Shown in pieces: positions 41,096 through 49,624 of a stretch of DNA of 64,000 nucleotides (the first letter of the stretch is position 1; each line of letters starts with the position of its first letter). Both the position numbers and the translations under genes were made by a program. The DNA lies in assembly GCA_041916775.1 (NCBI GenBank), contig JAYRYZ010000009.1, positions 98,771-162,770 on the forward strand. Reading direction: 5' to 3'. Origin of the DNA: UBA2357 sp041916775 (GTDB lineage: Bacteria > Pseudomonadota > Gammaproteobacteria > Burkholderiales > Rhodocyclaceae). The notes under the pieces are model-generated. The model was not told the origin of the DNA. It saw nothing but the letters and a program-made list of their open reading frames with translations, and did not search any database.

Positions 41096-43279
41096 ATGGG
41101 CTTCACCGACCGAATCATTCCTCTGCTGCTGACGCTGTGGCTGGCGCTGGCGAGTCCCTTCGCGCTGGCGACCACCGCCTACGAGGCGAAGCTGCCGGCG
41201 GATCTGAACACCGCGCCTGACCTGTGCGCGCGGGTGCCGTGCAACGAGGTGCTGCCGGGCGCGGTGAAGTTCTCGCCGCGCAAGGGCAGCCCGTTCTATG
41301 TCGAAGGCTTCGACGCGGCGGGCAAGGTGGTGGGCTATGTGATGCTGTCCACCGACATCACCGACACCCCGGCCTACTCCGGCAAGCCGGTGGTGACGCT
41401 GATCGGCATCGACAGCGCGGGGCGCTTCACCGGCATCCGCATCCTCAAGCACTCCGAGCCCATTCTGCTGCTGGGGATTCCTGAGAGCGCGCTGACCCGC
41501 TTCAACGACCAGTACCTCGGCAAGTTCGTCGGCGACAAGATCGAGATCGGGCGCAGTCGACCAGAAGAGGACGTGATCGGCGTGGATGCGATCTCGGGTG
41601 CGACCGTCACGGTGATCGCGCAGAACCAGGTGGTGATGACCGCCGGCGCCGCCACCGCGCGCCAGACCGGCATTCTGGAACCCATAGAGCGGCCCCAGGC
41701 GCGCTTCATCGAGCGCGGGCACAAGCCCGACTGGGCGACGCTGGTCGCCGAGGGCAGCGTGCAGCGGGTGCTGGTGAAGCGCGAGGACGTGGGGCTGGAT
41801 GGCGGGCAGGCCGCCGGCCAGGCGCCCTTCATCGAGCTCTGGTTCGGTTACCTCAACCAGCCCGACATCGGCCGCGCGATCCTCGGCGAGCTGACGTGGA
41901 CGCGGCTGATGGAGCGGCTGAAGCCCGGCGAGCATGCGATCTTCGTGGTGCGCACGGCGGGCGAGGAATCCTTCAAGGGCTCGGGCTTCGTGCGCGGCGG
42001 GCTCTACGACCGCATCCAGGTGCGCCAGGACGTGGACGCCTTCACGTTCCGCGACCTCGACTACACCAACCTGTACGGCATCTCGGCCGCGGGCGCGCCG
42101 GCCTTCGACGAATCCGGCATCTTCATCATCCGCTCGAAGAGCTTTTCCGCCGCCTACCCGTGGAAGTTCGTGTTCCTCGGCAACCGCGTGGACCGCGCCA
42201 CCGGCCAACGCAGCTTTGCGAACTTCGACACCGAATACTGGCTCGCGCCGGAAACCCTGGAGGGCGGTCGGCCGGCGCGCATCGTGCCGGATGCGCCGTG
42301 GGTGCGAGTGTGGAAGACGCGCGCGCTGGAGATCGCCGGCTTTGCGGTGCTGCTCGCACTGGTGGCCACGGTGTATGCAAACCGCGACGCCCTCACCCGC
42401 CGCTCCACCCACAAGAACAAGTGGCCGGTTAACGCGTTCAAGTACGCCGCCTGGCTGGTGAGCATCTTCTACGTGGGCTTCTACCTGATGGCGCAGCCGT
42501 CCATCACCCAGGTGCTCACCTGGTTCCATGCGCTTCTGGTGAAGTGGCAGTGGGAGCTCTTCCTCACCGACCCGTTCATCTTCCTGTTCTGGATCTTCAT
42601 CATCGTCACCGTGTTCGTGTGGGGGCGTGGTCTCTTCTGCGGCTGGCTGTGCCCGTTCGGCTCGCTGTCGGAGCTGCTCTACAAGCTGGGCGGCGCGCTG
42701 GGCCTCGCGCGCTTCCAGTTCAAGCTACCGAAGCCGCTGCACGACCGCCTGAAGTGGGTGAAGTACGGCGTGTTCGCCGGCCTGCTGGCGGTGTCGGTGT
42801 TCTCGATGACCACTGCCGAGATGCTCGCCGAGGTGGAACCGTTCAAGACCACCTTCCTCGTAGGTCTCCTCAACCGCGCCTGGCCCTACACGCTGTTCGC
42901 GGCCGGGTTGCTGGCGCTGTCGATATTCACCGAGCGGCCTTTCTGCAAGTACCTGTGCCCGCTCGGCGCAGCGCTGGCAATGCCGACCACCTTCCGCTGG
43001 TTCGGCCTGCGCCGCAAGCAGGAATGCACCAGCTGCAAGGCCTGCGCGGTGGGCTGCGGCTCGCTCGCGATCGACCAGGACGGCCGCATCGACCCGCGCG
43101 AATGCATGCTGTGCCTCGACTGCATGGTGCTGTACACCGACGACCACGCCTGCCCGCCACTGGCGCAGGAGCGCAAGCGCCGCACCAAGGCCGGGCTCGC
43201 GCTGACGCCGATCGGGCGCGACGGTTACTTCATCCCGATCAAGCCGGTGCCAGCCAGCGCCACGGAGGGTGCGAAATGA
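41096..43279 (+). CDS. nosR: NosR, membrane flavoprotein/ferredoxin for N2O reductase
   Basis: Polytopic protein of 727 residues that supplies electrons to NosZ and is needed for its expression and maturation. Signal peptide (about 1-24), then a periplasmic FMN-binding domain. Its covalent-flavin motif is DAISGATVTVIA (about residue 165), where the Thr carries FMN. Membrane helices occupy about 400-650. The conserved CGWLCPFGSLSELLYKLG and CKYLCPLGAALAMP lie on the membrane surface. Two 4Fe-4S clusters follow: CTSCKACAVGC and ECMLCLDCMVLY. The length is normal. ATG 41096 lies about 90 bases from the predicted transcription start. Its stop overlaps the next start (ATGA). Confidence 0.97.
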   Translation: MGFTDRIIPLLLTLWLALASPFALATTAYEAKLPADLNTAPDLCARVPCNEVLPGAVKFSPRKGSPFYVEGFDAAGKVVGYVMLSTDITDTPAYSGKPVVTLIGIDSAGRFTGIRILKHSEPILLLGIPESALTRFNDQYLGKFVGDKIEIGRSRPEEDVIGVDAISGATVTVIAQNQVVMTAGAATARQTGILEPIERPQARFIERGHKPDWATLVAEGSVQRVLVKREDVGLDGGQAAGQAPFIELWFGYLNQPDIGRAILGELTWTRLMERLKPGEHAIFVVRTAGEESFKGSGFVRGGLYDRIQVRQDVDAFTFRDLDYTNLYGISAAGAPAFDESGIFIIRSKSFSAAYPWKFVFLGNRVDRATGQRSFANFDTEYWLAPETLEGGRPARIVPDAPWVRVWKTRALEIAGFAVLLALVATVYANRDALTRRSTHKNKWPVNAFKYAAWLVSIFYVGFYLMAQPSITQVLTWFHALLVKWQWELFLTDPFIFLFWIFIIVTVFVWGRGLFCGWLCPFGSLSELLYKLGGALGLARFQFKLPKPLHDRLKWVKYGVFAGLLAVSVFSMTTAEMLAEVEPFKTTFLVGLLNRAWPYTLFAAGLLALSIFTERPFCKYLCPLGAALAMPTTFRWFGLRRKQECTSCKACAVGCGSLAIDQDGRIDPRECMLCLDCMVLYTDDHACPPLAQERKRRTKAGLALTPIGRDGYFIPIKPVPASATEGAK

Positions 43280-43788
43280 ATGCAAACGTGAATGTGAATG
43301 CCCATGCGGAAACACGTCCGAACGCAAGGGCCGGCACACCCGCTTCGAAGCGCAGCGGTCACCTGATCGACCCGAGCATGACGACCGACCCGGTCGAACC
43401 GCCCTACGCCCACCGCGGCGCGCTCGCGGTGTTCGCCGCCGAAGCGTGGGACCACCTGTGGCCGTGGAGCCGCGAAGGCTTCCGCCGCCGCGCCGCGCTC
43501 TCGGCCGCGGGCCTCGCCCTCGCGCTGGCCGCGAGCCTGATGTGGGTGTTCGCCGCGCTCGGCCAGCTGCAGGCCGGGGCGGTGATCGGCTGGTGGTTCG
43601 GCTGGAGCGTGTTCGAGGTCATCGTGCGCCTGGGCGCCAAGCCTTACGTGAAGGACGGCCCGTGGTGGGCCGGCCGCTACCGCAAGGCCGGGGTCATGGA
43701 CATGATCTGTTATGTGGGCTTCAAGAACCTGCTCATCGGCGCGAGCCTCTTCATCGCGCTGAAGACGGTGGGGGCGCTGAGCGTCTGA
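43276..43788 (+). CDS. Small membrane protein between nosR and nosD, unknown function
   Basis: 170-residue protein not confidently recognised. It begins with a low-complexity, Asn/Ala-rich cytoplasmic segment (residues 1-50), continues AAEAWDHLWPWSREGFRRR, and then has two or three hydrophobic segments: AALSAAGLALALAASLMWVF, AGAVIGWWFGWSVFEVIV and MDMICYVGFKNLLIGASLF. The Trp-rich WWFGW and KPYVKDGPWWAGRYRK stand out. It overlaps nosR by four bases and ends 11 bp before nosD, so it is co-expressed with the nos operon. It may help NosR or copper-site assembly; this is inference. In other betaproteobacteria a similar small gene is expected at this place, but this was not checked. Confidence 0.75.
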   Translation: MNANVNVNAHAETRPNARAGTPASKRSGHLIDPSMTTDPVEPPYAHRGALAVFAAEAWDHLWPWSREGFRRRAALSAAGLALALAASLMWVFAALGQLQAGAVIGWWFGWSVFEVIVRLGAKPYVKDGPWWAGRYRKAGVMDMICYVGFKNLLIGASLFIALKTVGALSV

Positions 43789-43799
43789 GGCCATCCACC

Positions 43800-45077
43800 A
43801 TGCGCCTGCCTGAGTTCCTCCGGCTGTTGTCGATTGCTGCGCTGTGCGCCTGCGGGCTCGCGTCGGGCGCGACGCTGCAGGTCGCGCCGGGCGAATCCAT
43901 CCAGGCCGCGATCGAGCGCGCCGCCCCCGGCGACGTGATCGAGATCGCGCGCGGGCGCTACACCGAGAACCTGCGCATCGCCAAGCCGCTGACGCTGCGC
44001 GGCCTCGAACGGCCGACGATCAGCGGCGGGCTCTCCGGCCACACGATCGCGGTCACCGCCGAGCGGGTCACGCTGGAGGGGCTCATCGTTGCGGATTCGG
44101 GCGACAGCTTGCGCGACCAGAACGCCGGCATCTACCTCTTCCCCGGTTCGCACCACGCCACGGTGAAGGACTGTGTGCTGGTGTACAACCTCTTCGGCCT
44201 GTGGATCGAAAAGGCGGACGACGTCACGATCGAGGGCAACGTCATCACCGGCAAGCGCGAGTACCGCTCGGCGATGCGCGGCAACGGCGTGCAGCTCTAC
44301 AACACCAAACGCGCGCGCATCATCGGCAACGAGATCAGCTTCGTGCGCGACGCGCTGTATGTGGACGTGAGCCACGACGCGCTCTTCCTGCGCAACCGCC
44401 TGCACCACAGCCGCTACGGCACCCACTACATGAACTCCTACCGCAACCTGTGGGAGGACAACGACGTGTGGATGAACCGCGGCGGCCTCGCACTGATGGA
44501 AGTGCGCGACCAGAAGGTGCGCAACAACCGGGTGTGGGCCAACTCGGACCACGGCATCATGCTGCGCACCATCCAGGACAGCGTCGTCGAGCACAACATC
44601 GTCGCCGGCAACCAGCGCGGTTTCTTCATCTACGACGCCGAGTACAACACCCTCATCGGCAACACCGTGGTCGACAACATCGTCGGCATGCACGTCTGGG
44701 CCGGCTCCAAGAACAACGTGGTGGAGCGCAACGACTTCATCGCCAACCGCGAGCAGGTGCGCTACGTCGCCACGCGCGACGAGAAGTGGGGCGTGAAGGA
44801 CGGCAACCACTGGAGCAACTACCTCGGCTGGGACCGCGACGGCGACGGCACGGGCGACGTGCCCTTCGAAGCCAGCGACCTGGTCGATCGCCTCACCTGG
44901 CGACACCCGATGATGAAGCTGTTGCTCGCGAGCCCGGCGGTGCAGACGCTGCGCCTCGTGGGCCAGCAGTTCCCGGTGCTGCGCGCGCCGAGCATCGTCG
45001 ACCCCAAGCCGCGCATGCAGGCGTCCAACCCCAACTGGAGTGACTGGCGTGACAAGTATTACCCCGGCACGCGCTGA
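43800..45077 (+). CDS. nosD: NosD, periplasmic maturation protein for the CuZ site
   Basis: Periplasmic right-handed beta-helix protein of 425 residues, working with the NosFY ABC transporter to assemble the CuZ centre. Signal peptide MRLPEFLRLLSIAALCACGL, then the carbohydrate-binding/beta-helix repeats: LQVAPGESIQAAIERAAPGD, and repeated asparagine/aromatic ladder segments such as GNGVQLYNTKRARIIGNEIS, RYGTHYMNSYRNLWEDNDVW and NTLIGNTVVDNIVGMHVWAG. NHWSNYLGWDRDGDGTGDVP is the invariant C-terminal part. ATG 43800 follows the preceding stop by 11 bp and begins a clean signal sequence; the longer open frame upstream is nosR shadow. Confidence 0.95.
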   Translation: MRLPEFLRLLSIAALCACGLASGATLQVAPGESIQAAIERAAPGDVIEIARGRYTENLRIAKPLTLRGLERPTISGGLSGHTIAVTAERVTLEGLIVADSGDSLRDQNAGIYLFPGSHHATVKDCVLVYNLFGLWIEKADDVTIEGNVITGKREYRSAMRGNGVQLYNTKRARIIGNEISFVRDALYVDVSHDALFLRNRLHHSRYGTHYMNSYRNLWEDNDVWMNRGGLALMEVRDQKVRNNRVWANSDHGIMLRTIQDSVVEHNIVAGNQRGFFIYDAEYNTLIGNTVVDNIVGMHVWAGSKNNVVERNDFIANREQVRYVATRDEKWGVKDGNHWSNYLGWDRDGDGTGDVPFEASDLVDRLTWRHPMMKLLLASPAVQTLRLVGQQFPVLRAPSIVDPKPRMQASNPNWSDWRDKYYPGTR

Positions 45078-45984
45078 GCCCGGCGACACGCCCGCGATCA
45101 GCCTCGCGGCGGTGCACCGCCATTTCGGCGCCATCAAGGCGGTCGACGGCGTGGATCTGGAGATCCCGCGCGGCGCCCTGTTCGGCCTCATCGGCCACAA
45201 CGGCGCGGGCAAGAGCACGCTCTTCAAGATGATGCTCGGCCTCGTCCCGGTGGGCAGCGGCACGATCCGCATCGCCGGGCGCGACATCACCGGTGGCGAC
45301 TTCCGCGCGGTGCGCCGCGACATCGGCTACCTGCCCGAGAACGTGGTGCTCTACGACAACCTCACCGGGCTGGAGACGCTGCAATTCTTCGCCCGCCTGA
45401 AGCACGCCCCCGCCGCCGACTGCGCCGCGGCGCTGGAGCGGGTGGGCCTCGGCCATGCCGCCAGCCGGCGTGTGCGCGAGTACTCCAAGGGCATGCGGCA
45501 GCGCCTCGGCTTTGCCCAGGCCCTGCTCGGCAAGCCGCGCCTGCTGTTCCTGGACGAACCCACCAACGGCCTCGACCCGGAGGCGATCCGCGCCTTCTAC
45601 GCCACCTTGCATGCTCTTCGTGACGACGGCGTCACCGTGGTGCTGACCTCGCACATCCTGTCCGAGATCCAGGAGCGGGTGGACCGCCTCGCGATCATGG
45701 CCGCCGGCCGCATCCAGGCGCAGGGCACGGTGCAGACGCTGCGCGAGCACATGGACCTGCCGCTGGAGATCACCGTGATCGCGCGCGACAGCGGCCGGGT
45801 GGTCGCGGCGGTGGCGCCGCTGCGGCTCGCGCTGGAGCAGCGCGGCAGCGGGCTCCGCATCCACTGCCCACGCGCGCACAAGCTCGCCGCGCTGCGCGCC
45901 CTCGCAACGCTCGGCGACGAGCTCGTCGACCTGCAGATCCGCGAGCCCTCGCTCGAAGACGTGTTCTTCGGCTTTGCCGACTGA
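45049..45984 (+). CDS. nosF: NosF, ATPase of the NosDFY copper-site assembly transporter
   Basis: ABC ATPase of 311 residues. Walker A GHNGAGKST, signature YSKGMRQRLGFAQ, Walker B RLLFLDEPTNGLD and the His switch LTSHILS are all intact. It energises NosY, together with NosD, for sulfur or copper delivery to NosZ. GTG 45049 has GGAG 8 bases upstream; another in-frame GTG at 45040 is possible. The start lies inside the end of nosD (29-base overlap). The C-terminal 80 residues after the ATPase (about 225-311) form the usual regulatory extension. Confidence 0.95.
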   Translation: MTSITPARAEPGDTPAISLAAVHRHFGAIKAVDGVDLEIPRGALFGLIGHNGAGKSTLFKMMLGLVPVGSGTIRIAGRDITGGDFRAVRRDIGYLPENVVLYDNLTGLETLQFFARLKHAPAADCAAALERVGLGHAASRRVREYSKGMRQRLGFAQALLGKPRLLFLDEPTNGLDPEAIRAFYATLHALRDDGVTVVLTSHILSEIQERVDRLAIMAAGRIQAQGTVQTLREHMDLPLEITVIARDSGRVVAAVAPLRLALEQRGSGLRIHCPRAHKLAALRALATLGDELVDLQIREPSLEDVFFGFAD

Positions 45985-46006
45985 CGGCGCACAAGGAGCA
46001 CGCAAC

Positions 46007-46822
46007 ATGGACTTCACCGCCATCCTCACCCTCGCCGCCAAGGAGTTCCGCGACCGCATCCGCAACCGCTGGGTGCTCGCGGTGGCGCTGGTGTTCACCG
46101 TGTTCGCGCTGGTCATCGCCTACTTCGGCGGCGCCCAGCAGGGCGCGGTGGGCTTCCGCTCGATCGCCTTCACCATCGCCAGCCTGGTGAGCCTGGTGAT
46201 CTACCTGATCCCGCTGATCGCGCTGCTGCTCGGCTTCGACGCGATCGTCGGCGAGCGCGAGCGCGGCTCCCTGGATCTGCTCCTGTCGCTGCCGATCACC
46301 CGGCTGGAGCTGCTGCTCGGCAAGTACCTCGGGCTCGCTGGGGCGCTCACGCTGTCCACCGTCGCCGGCTTCGGCCTCGTCGCCGCGGTGCTCGCCACCG
46401 ATATGGACGCCGCAGCACTCACCGCCTACGCCGGCTTCACCGCCACCTCGGTGCTGCTCGGGCTCGCCTTCCTCAGCATCGCGGTGCTGCTGTCGGTGCT
46501 CGCGAGCGAACGCACCCGCGCCTCCGGCCTCGCCATCGCCGCCTGGTTCTTCTTCGTGCTGATCTTCGACCTGCTGCTGCTCGGCGGTCTGGTGGTGAGC
46601 GGCGGGGAATACGGCGGCGAGATCTTTCCCTACCTGCTGCTGCTCAACCCCGCCGACGTGTTCCGGGTGATGAACCTGGTCGCGATGGACGAGGTGCGCA
46701 CCCTCTACGGTCTTGCCACCGTGTTCCCCGCATCGCTCGCGCATGGCTGGGCGCTCGCGCTGGTGATGATCGCCTGGATCGTCACGCCGATCGGCCTTGC
46801 CGCCTGGAGATTCCGCACATGA
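46007..46822 (+). CDS. nosY: NosY, membrane subunit of the NosDFY transporter
   Basis: ABC-2 type permease of 271 residues with six predicted helices: WVLAVALVFTVFALVIAYF, IASLVSLVIYLIPLIALLLG, ALTLSTVAGFGLVAAVLA, SVLLGLAFLSIAVLLSVL, FFFVLIFDLLLLGGLVVSG and WALALVMIAWIVTPIGLA. The cytoplasmic coupling region is GFDAIVGERERGSLDLLLSL, the standard NosY/ABC-2 motif. ATG 46007 follows AAGGAG closely. Its stop overlaps nosL (ATGA), so the two are co-translated. Confidence 0.94.
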   Translation: MDFTAILTLAAKEFRDRIRNRWVLAVALVFTVFALVIAYFGGAQQGAVGFRSIAFTIASLVSLVIYLIPLIALLLGFDAIVGERERGSLDLLLSLPITRLELLLGKYLGLAGALTLSTVAGFGLVAAVLATDMDAAALTAYAGFTATSVLLGLAFLSIAVLLSVLASERTRASGLAIAAWFFFVLIFDLLLLGGLVVSGGEYGGEIFPYLLLLNPADVFRVMNLVAMDEVRTLYGLATVFPASLAHGWALALVMIAWIVTPIGLAAWRFRT

Positions 46823-47367
46823 AAACGCACCGACCCCGCGCCCACCGGCTGATCGCGCATCTGCTGATCGTCCCTCTCGCCGCCGGCTGGCTCACCGCCT
46901 GCAGCCCGGCCGATACCGGTGGCGCCGCCGCCGTGCAGCCGGTGGAAATCACCCGCGAGACTGCCAGCGTCATCGACGGCATGCTGCTCGCCGACTACCC
47001 CGGTCCCAAGGCGCAGATCCACTACGCCGGCCAGAAAGCGCCGGACTTCGTGTGCAACACCGCCGACATGTTCTACATCCATCTCGCACCGGAACAGGTG
47101 CGCAAGGTGAGCGCGATCTTCGTGCAGGACATGGCCAAGGCCGACTGGAACGACCCGCGCGGCCACTGGATCGACGCGCGCAGCGCCTGGTACGTGGTGG
47201 GCTCCAGCCGCCACGGCTCAATGGGCCCGACGCTCGCATCCTTCGCCGCCGAGGCCGACGCGCAGCGCTTTGCGCAGCAATACGGCGGCCAGGTGCAGCC
47301 CTACGCGAAGATCACGATGGAGATGGTGACGCCGCCCGACGATGGCCTCGCCGGCCACAAGCATTGA
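46819..47367 (+). CDS. nosL: NosL-family lipoprotein 1, lacking the usual cysteine pair
   Basis: Outer- or inner-membrane lipoprotein of 182 residues that delivers Cu(I) to NosZ. Signal with lipobox WLTAC (Cys about 28). The NosL core is recognisable: GMLLADYPGPKAQIHYAGQK, FVCNTADMFYIHLAPEQ, WIDARSAWYVVGSSRHGSMG and AEADAQRFAQQYGGQ. NosL normally has a CxxCGM segment; here it reads ASVIDGM, keeping Met but lacking both Cys. A His-rich end (GLAGHKH) could add metal ligands. It is coupled to nosY. Three NosL-family genes occur in tandem here; this is the one in the canonical place. Confidence 0.9.
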   Translation: MKTHRPRAHRLIAHLLIVPLAAGWLTACSPADTGGAAAVQPVEITRETASVIDGMLLADYPGPKAQIHYAGQKAPDFVCNTADMFYIHLAPEQVRKVSAIFVQDMAKADWNDPRGHWIDARSAWYVVGSSRHGSMGPTLASFAAEADAQRFAQQYGGQVQPYAKITMEMVTPPDDGLAGHKH

Positions 47368-47374
47368 GCGGACG

Positions 47375-47980
47375 ATGATGCGCACAATCGCCGGCGGCAC
47401 GCCATCCCGCCCCACACCCGCCACACCCGCCACTCCGCGCCCGGCGGCGAGCAGCGCAGCATGCCGGCGCACGCGTGCGATCGCGTTCGCGAGCACGCTC
47501 GTCGCGCTGCTCGCCGCCTGCACCCCGGCCACACAGGTTGCCGCGCCCGCCGCGGTGGACTTCGGCCCGGACGACGTCTGCGAGAGCAACGGCCTGCGCC
47601 CCTTCGACCACCCCGGCCCGAAGGGCCAGCTGCACCTCGCCGACCGCGCCCGCCCGGTGTTCTTCTGCGACACCGTCGAACTCCTCCACAGCGTCCTCAC
47701 CGAGCCGCGCCCGCAGCGCATCCTCGCCGCCTATGTGCAGGACGCCGGCCGCAGCGAGTGGATGGCGCCGCGCGGCCAGTGGATCGACGCGCGCAGCGCC
47801 TGGTATGTGGGCGGCTCGAAGCGCATCGGCCCACTCGGCAGCACCCTCGCCCCTTTCAGCGACGCCGCCAGCGCCGAGGCCTTCCGCAACGCATTCGGCG
47901 GCGAGACGCTGCGCTTCACTGAGATCACCCCCGACCATGTCGCGCTCGACGGCGGCGCGCTCCACGACACGAGGATGTAA
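47375..47980 (+). CDS. NosL-family lipoprotein 2
   Basis: Second NosL relative, 201 residues. The N-terminus is Pro/Thr/Ala-rich before a lipoprotein signal with lipobox LLAAC (about residue 50); start codon uncertain (ATG 47375 or 47378, weak ribosome site). The core resembles protein 1: PFDHPGPKGQLHLADRARPV, FFCDTVELLHSVLTEP, WIDARSAWYVGGSKRIGPLG and ASAEAFRNAFGGE. Its motif is VCESNGLRPF: one Cys is present but the following Met has become Leu, the converse of protein 1. It ends three bases before the next gene. Confidence 0.83.
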   Translation: MMRTIAGGTPSRPTPATPATPRPAASSAACRRTRAIAFASTLVALLAACTPATQVAAPAAVDFGPDDVCESNGLRPFDHPGPKGQLHLADRARPVFFCDTVELLHSVLTEPRPQRILAAYVQDAGRSEWMAPRGQWIDARSAWYVGGSKRIGPLGSTLAPFSDAASAEAFRNAFGGETLRFTEITPDHVALDGGALHDTRM

Positions 47981-47983
47981 GCC

Positions 47984-48616
47984 ATGAACAACCGCTACCC
48001 CGGGCTCGCCCACGACACCGCGTTGAGCGTCGACACCCTGTCGCGCGTGATGTACGAGATGCGCGAGGGCCACAAGGCCATCCTGCGCCAACACGCCGCC
48101 GAAGACGAGGCGGCGCTGCTCGACGCGATCGTCGCCGGCCGCGTCGACGAGCATCCCGGCTACGACAACTGGCTGTCGGCGCGCATCCTCGCCACCGGTG
48201 CGGAGGCTGCCCGCACCCACATCACCGCCCTCATCAACGGCCATGCGCCCGATGCCGCGCCGACGCTCCATCTGCGTCTGCTGGCAATGCTCGAGGCGGG
48301 CGATCTGCCCCTCGCCGGCGCGCCGACGCTGCTGCAGGACGCGCTGCAGATCCCGCTCGCGAACGGCATCGTCCTGAACGTCCGTCAGGCCGCCTGTCAT
48401 GCCTACGCGATGGAATGGACGCACGCGGGCGCCACGCTGCGCATCGACACCGCGCCGCTGCACGCAGCGCTCGCGACCCGCCCCAACCACCTGCACGCTG
48501 CCGACGGCACGCTCTGCCCCGACTTCATCACCGACACCGCCGCCGCGCCCGAAGCCAACCTGTGCGCGCTCATCGAGGCCATCATGCGCGACCCCGCGCT
48601 GGATGGTGGTGACTGA
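47984..48616 (+). CDS. Unknown protein between the second and third nosL genes
   Basis: 210-residue soluble protein not recognised. It starts MNNRYPGLAHDTALSVDTLS, continues with helical, Ala-rich segments and several His residues (KAILRQHAAEDEAALLDAIV; ARTHITALINGHAPDAAPTL), and ends with two spaced Cys (DGTLCPDFITD, ANLCALIEAI). No signal peptide is evident, so it is probably cytoplasmic. It is embedded in the nos operon, 3 bases after one nosL and 1 base before the next. A role in denitrification or copper control is inferred only from position. Confidence 0.65.
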   Translation: MNNRYPGLAHDTALSVDTLSRVMYEMREGHKAILRQHAAEDEAALLDAIVAGRVDEHPGYDNWLSARILATGAEAARTHITALINGHAPDAAPTLHLRLLAMLEAGDLPLAGAPTLLQDALQIPLANGIVLNVRQAACHAYAMEWTHAGATLRIDTAPLHAALATRPNHLHAADGTLCPDFITDTAAAPEANLCALIEAIMRDPALDGGD

Positions 48617-48617
48617 C

Positions 48618-49220
48618 ATGCAGCTCACCCCGGCCCGCCTCGTCGCGCTCAGCCTGGCCCTGCTGTGCGCGATTGCCGGCCTGTGGTGGCTGCCGGGGCC
48701 GGCAGTGCGCGGCGGCGTGGCCTTCGACCCGTCGGAAGACATCTGCATCGTCGCCCCGCCCACGCCCTTCGACGCCAGCGCCGGCATCGCGCTCGACGCC
48801 CCGCGCCCGGTGCCGCCCGACGCCCGCTGCCCGGTGTGCGGCATGTTCCCCGCCCGTCACCCGGAATGGGCCGCGCAGGTCATCTACCGCGACGGCGCCA
48901 CCCACTTCTTCGACTCGCCGGTGAGTCTGCTCGTCTTCCTCGCCAAGCCCGACCGCTTCAGCCGCCACGCCGCCGAGGGCATCCTCGCCGTCTACATCAC
49001 CGACGCCGCCAGCGGCCGCTGGTCACCCGCCCGCACCGCCTTCACCGTCCACGGCTCCAACGCCCTCGGCCCCATGCGCAACGGAAATCTCCCCGCATTC
49101 GCCGAACGTGCCGCGGCCGAACGCTTCGCCGCCGAGCGCGGTGGCAAGGTGCTGATGCTGGAAGATGTCGACCAGGCCACGCTCAGGCAGCTCGCGAATC
49201 GCAGCCATGATCATGGGTGA
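48618..49220 (+). CDS. NosL-family protein 3 with intact CxxCGM motif
   Basis: Third NosL relative, 200 residues. A hydrophobic N-terminus (VALSLALLCAIAGLWWLPG) appears to be a membrane anchor; the residue before Cys is Leu, so it is not a clear lipobox. The core has the full copper motif, ARCPVCGMFPARHPEW, then QVIYRDGATHFFDSPVSLLV and AVYITDAASGRWSPA. It lacks the PGPK segment of the other two, so it belongs to a different NosL branch. It ends NRSHDHG with potential metal ligands. ATG 48618 chosen; an in-frame ATG at 48603 overlaps the previous gene. Confidence 0.85.
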   Translation: MQLTPARLVALSLALLCAIAGLWWLPGPAVRGGVAFDPSEDICIVAPPTPFDASAGIALDAPRPVPPDARCPVCGMFPARHPEWAAQVIYRDGATHFFDSPVSLLVFLAKPDRFSRHAAEGILAVYITDAASGRWSPARTAFTVHGSNALGPMRNGNLPAFAERAAAERFAAERGGKVLMLEDVDQATLRQLANRSHDHG

Positions 49221-49509
49221 TGTCTGCAGGACTGCATAGGACAGAAGGCGGAAGGCGCTGCGCTTTGCCCCCATGCCCTCTGAGAACATCCGTCCATGCC
49301 CTGTCGCTTGGATGCATACGTGCTCGGAGCGCCTCAAATATGCGAACGACACGGACGATACCCCCGCTGACGAAGACCTCCTGGACCAAGCGGCGCCAAT
49401 AGAGTGTCTCCTGAATCGCGTCCCCGTCTAACCCCTATCCCACCATCTGCAACAACTGCTGCCGAACCTCCTCCGCCCCCGCGGCAAGATCCAGGCTTGT
49501 GGAAACTCC
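49221..49509. other. Intergenic region between nos cluster and accessory island
   Basis: 289 bp with no recognisable gene. It probably contains the left boundary of the island. No direct repeat shared with the integrase side was seen by eye. Confidence 0.3.
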
Positions 49510-49624
49510 CGCGACCAAATGAGCGGATGCCAAGCTCGGGGTACGCCTCATCGTGCCTGATGTCGACCGGGCGGCGAACAATCGGCGCGACGTCGCCGAG
49601 CGCAACTTTCGGCCAAGTATTCAT
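49510..49624 (-). pseudogene. 5' fragment of a type I restriction specificity gene (hsdS)
   Basis: About 38-45 residues (MNTWPKVALGDVAPIVRRPV, then YPELGIRSFGRGSFHKPG) match the start of HsdS target-recognition domains. The similarity stops abruptly at 49510, after which the frame reads Gly/Ser-rich nonsense. Its ATG overlaps the YhcG stop (ATGA), the gene order seen in intact type I loci. Confidence 0.6.
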
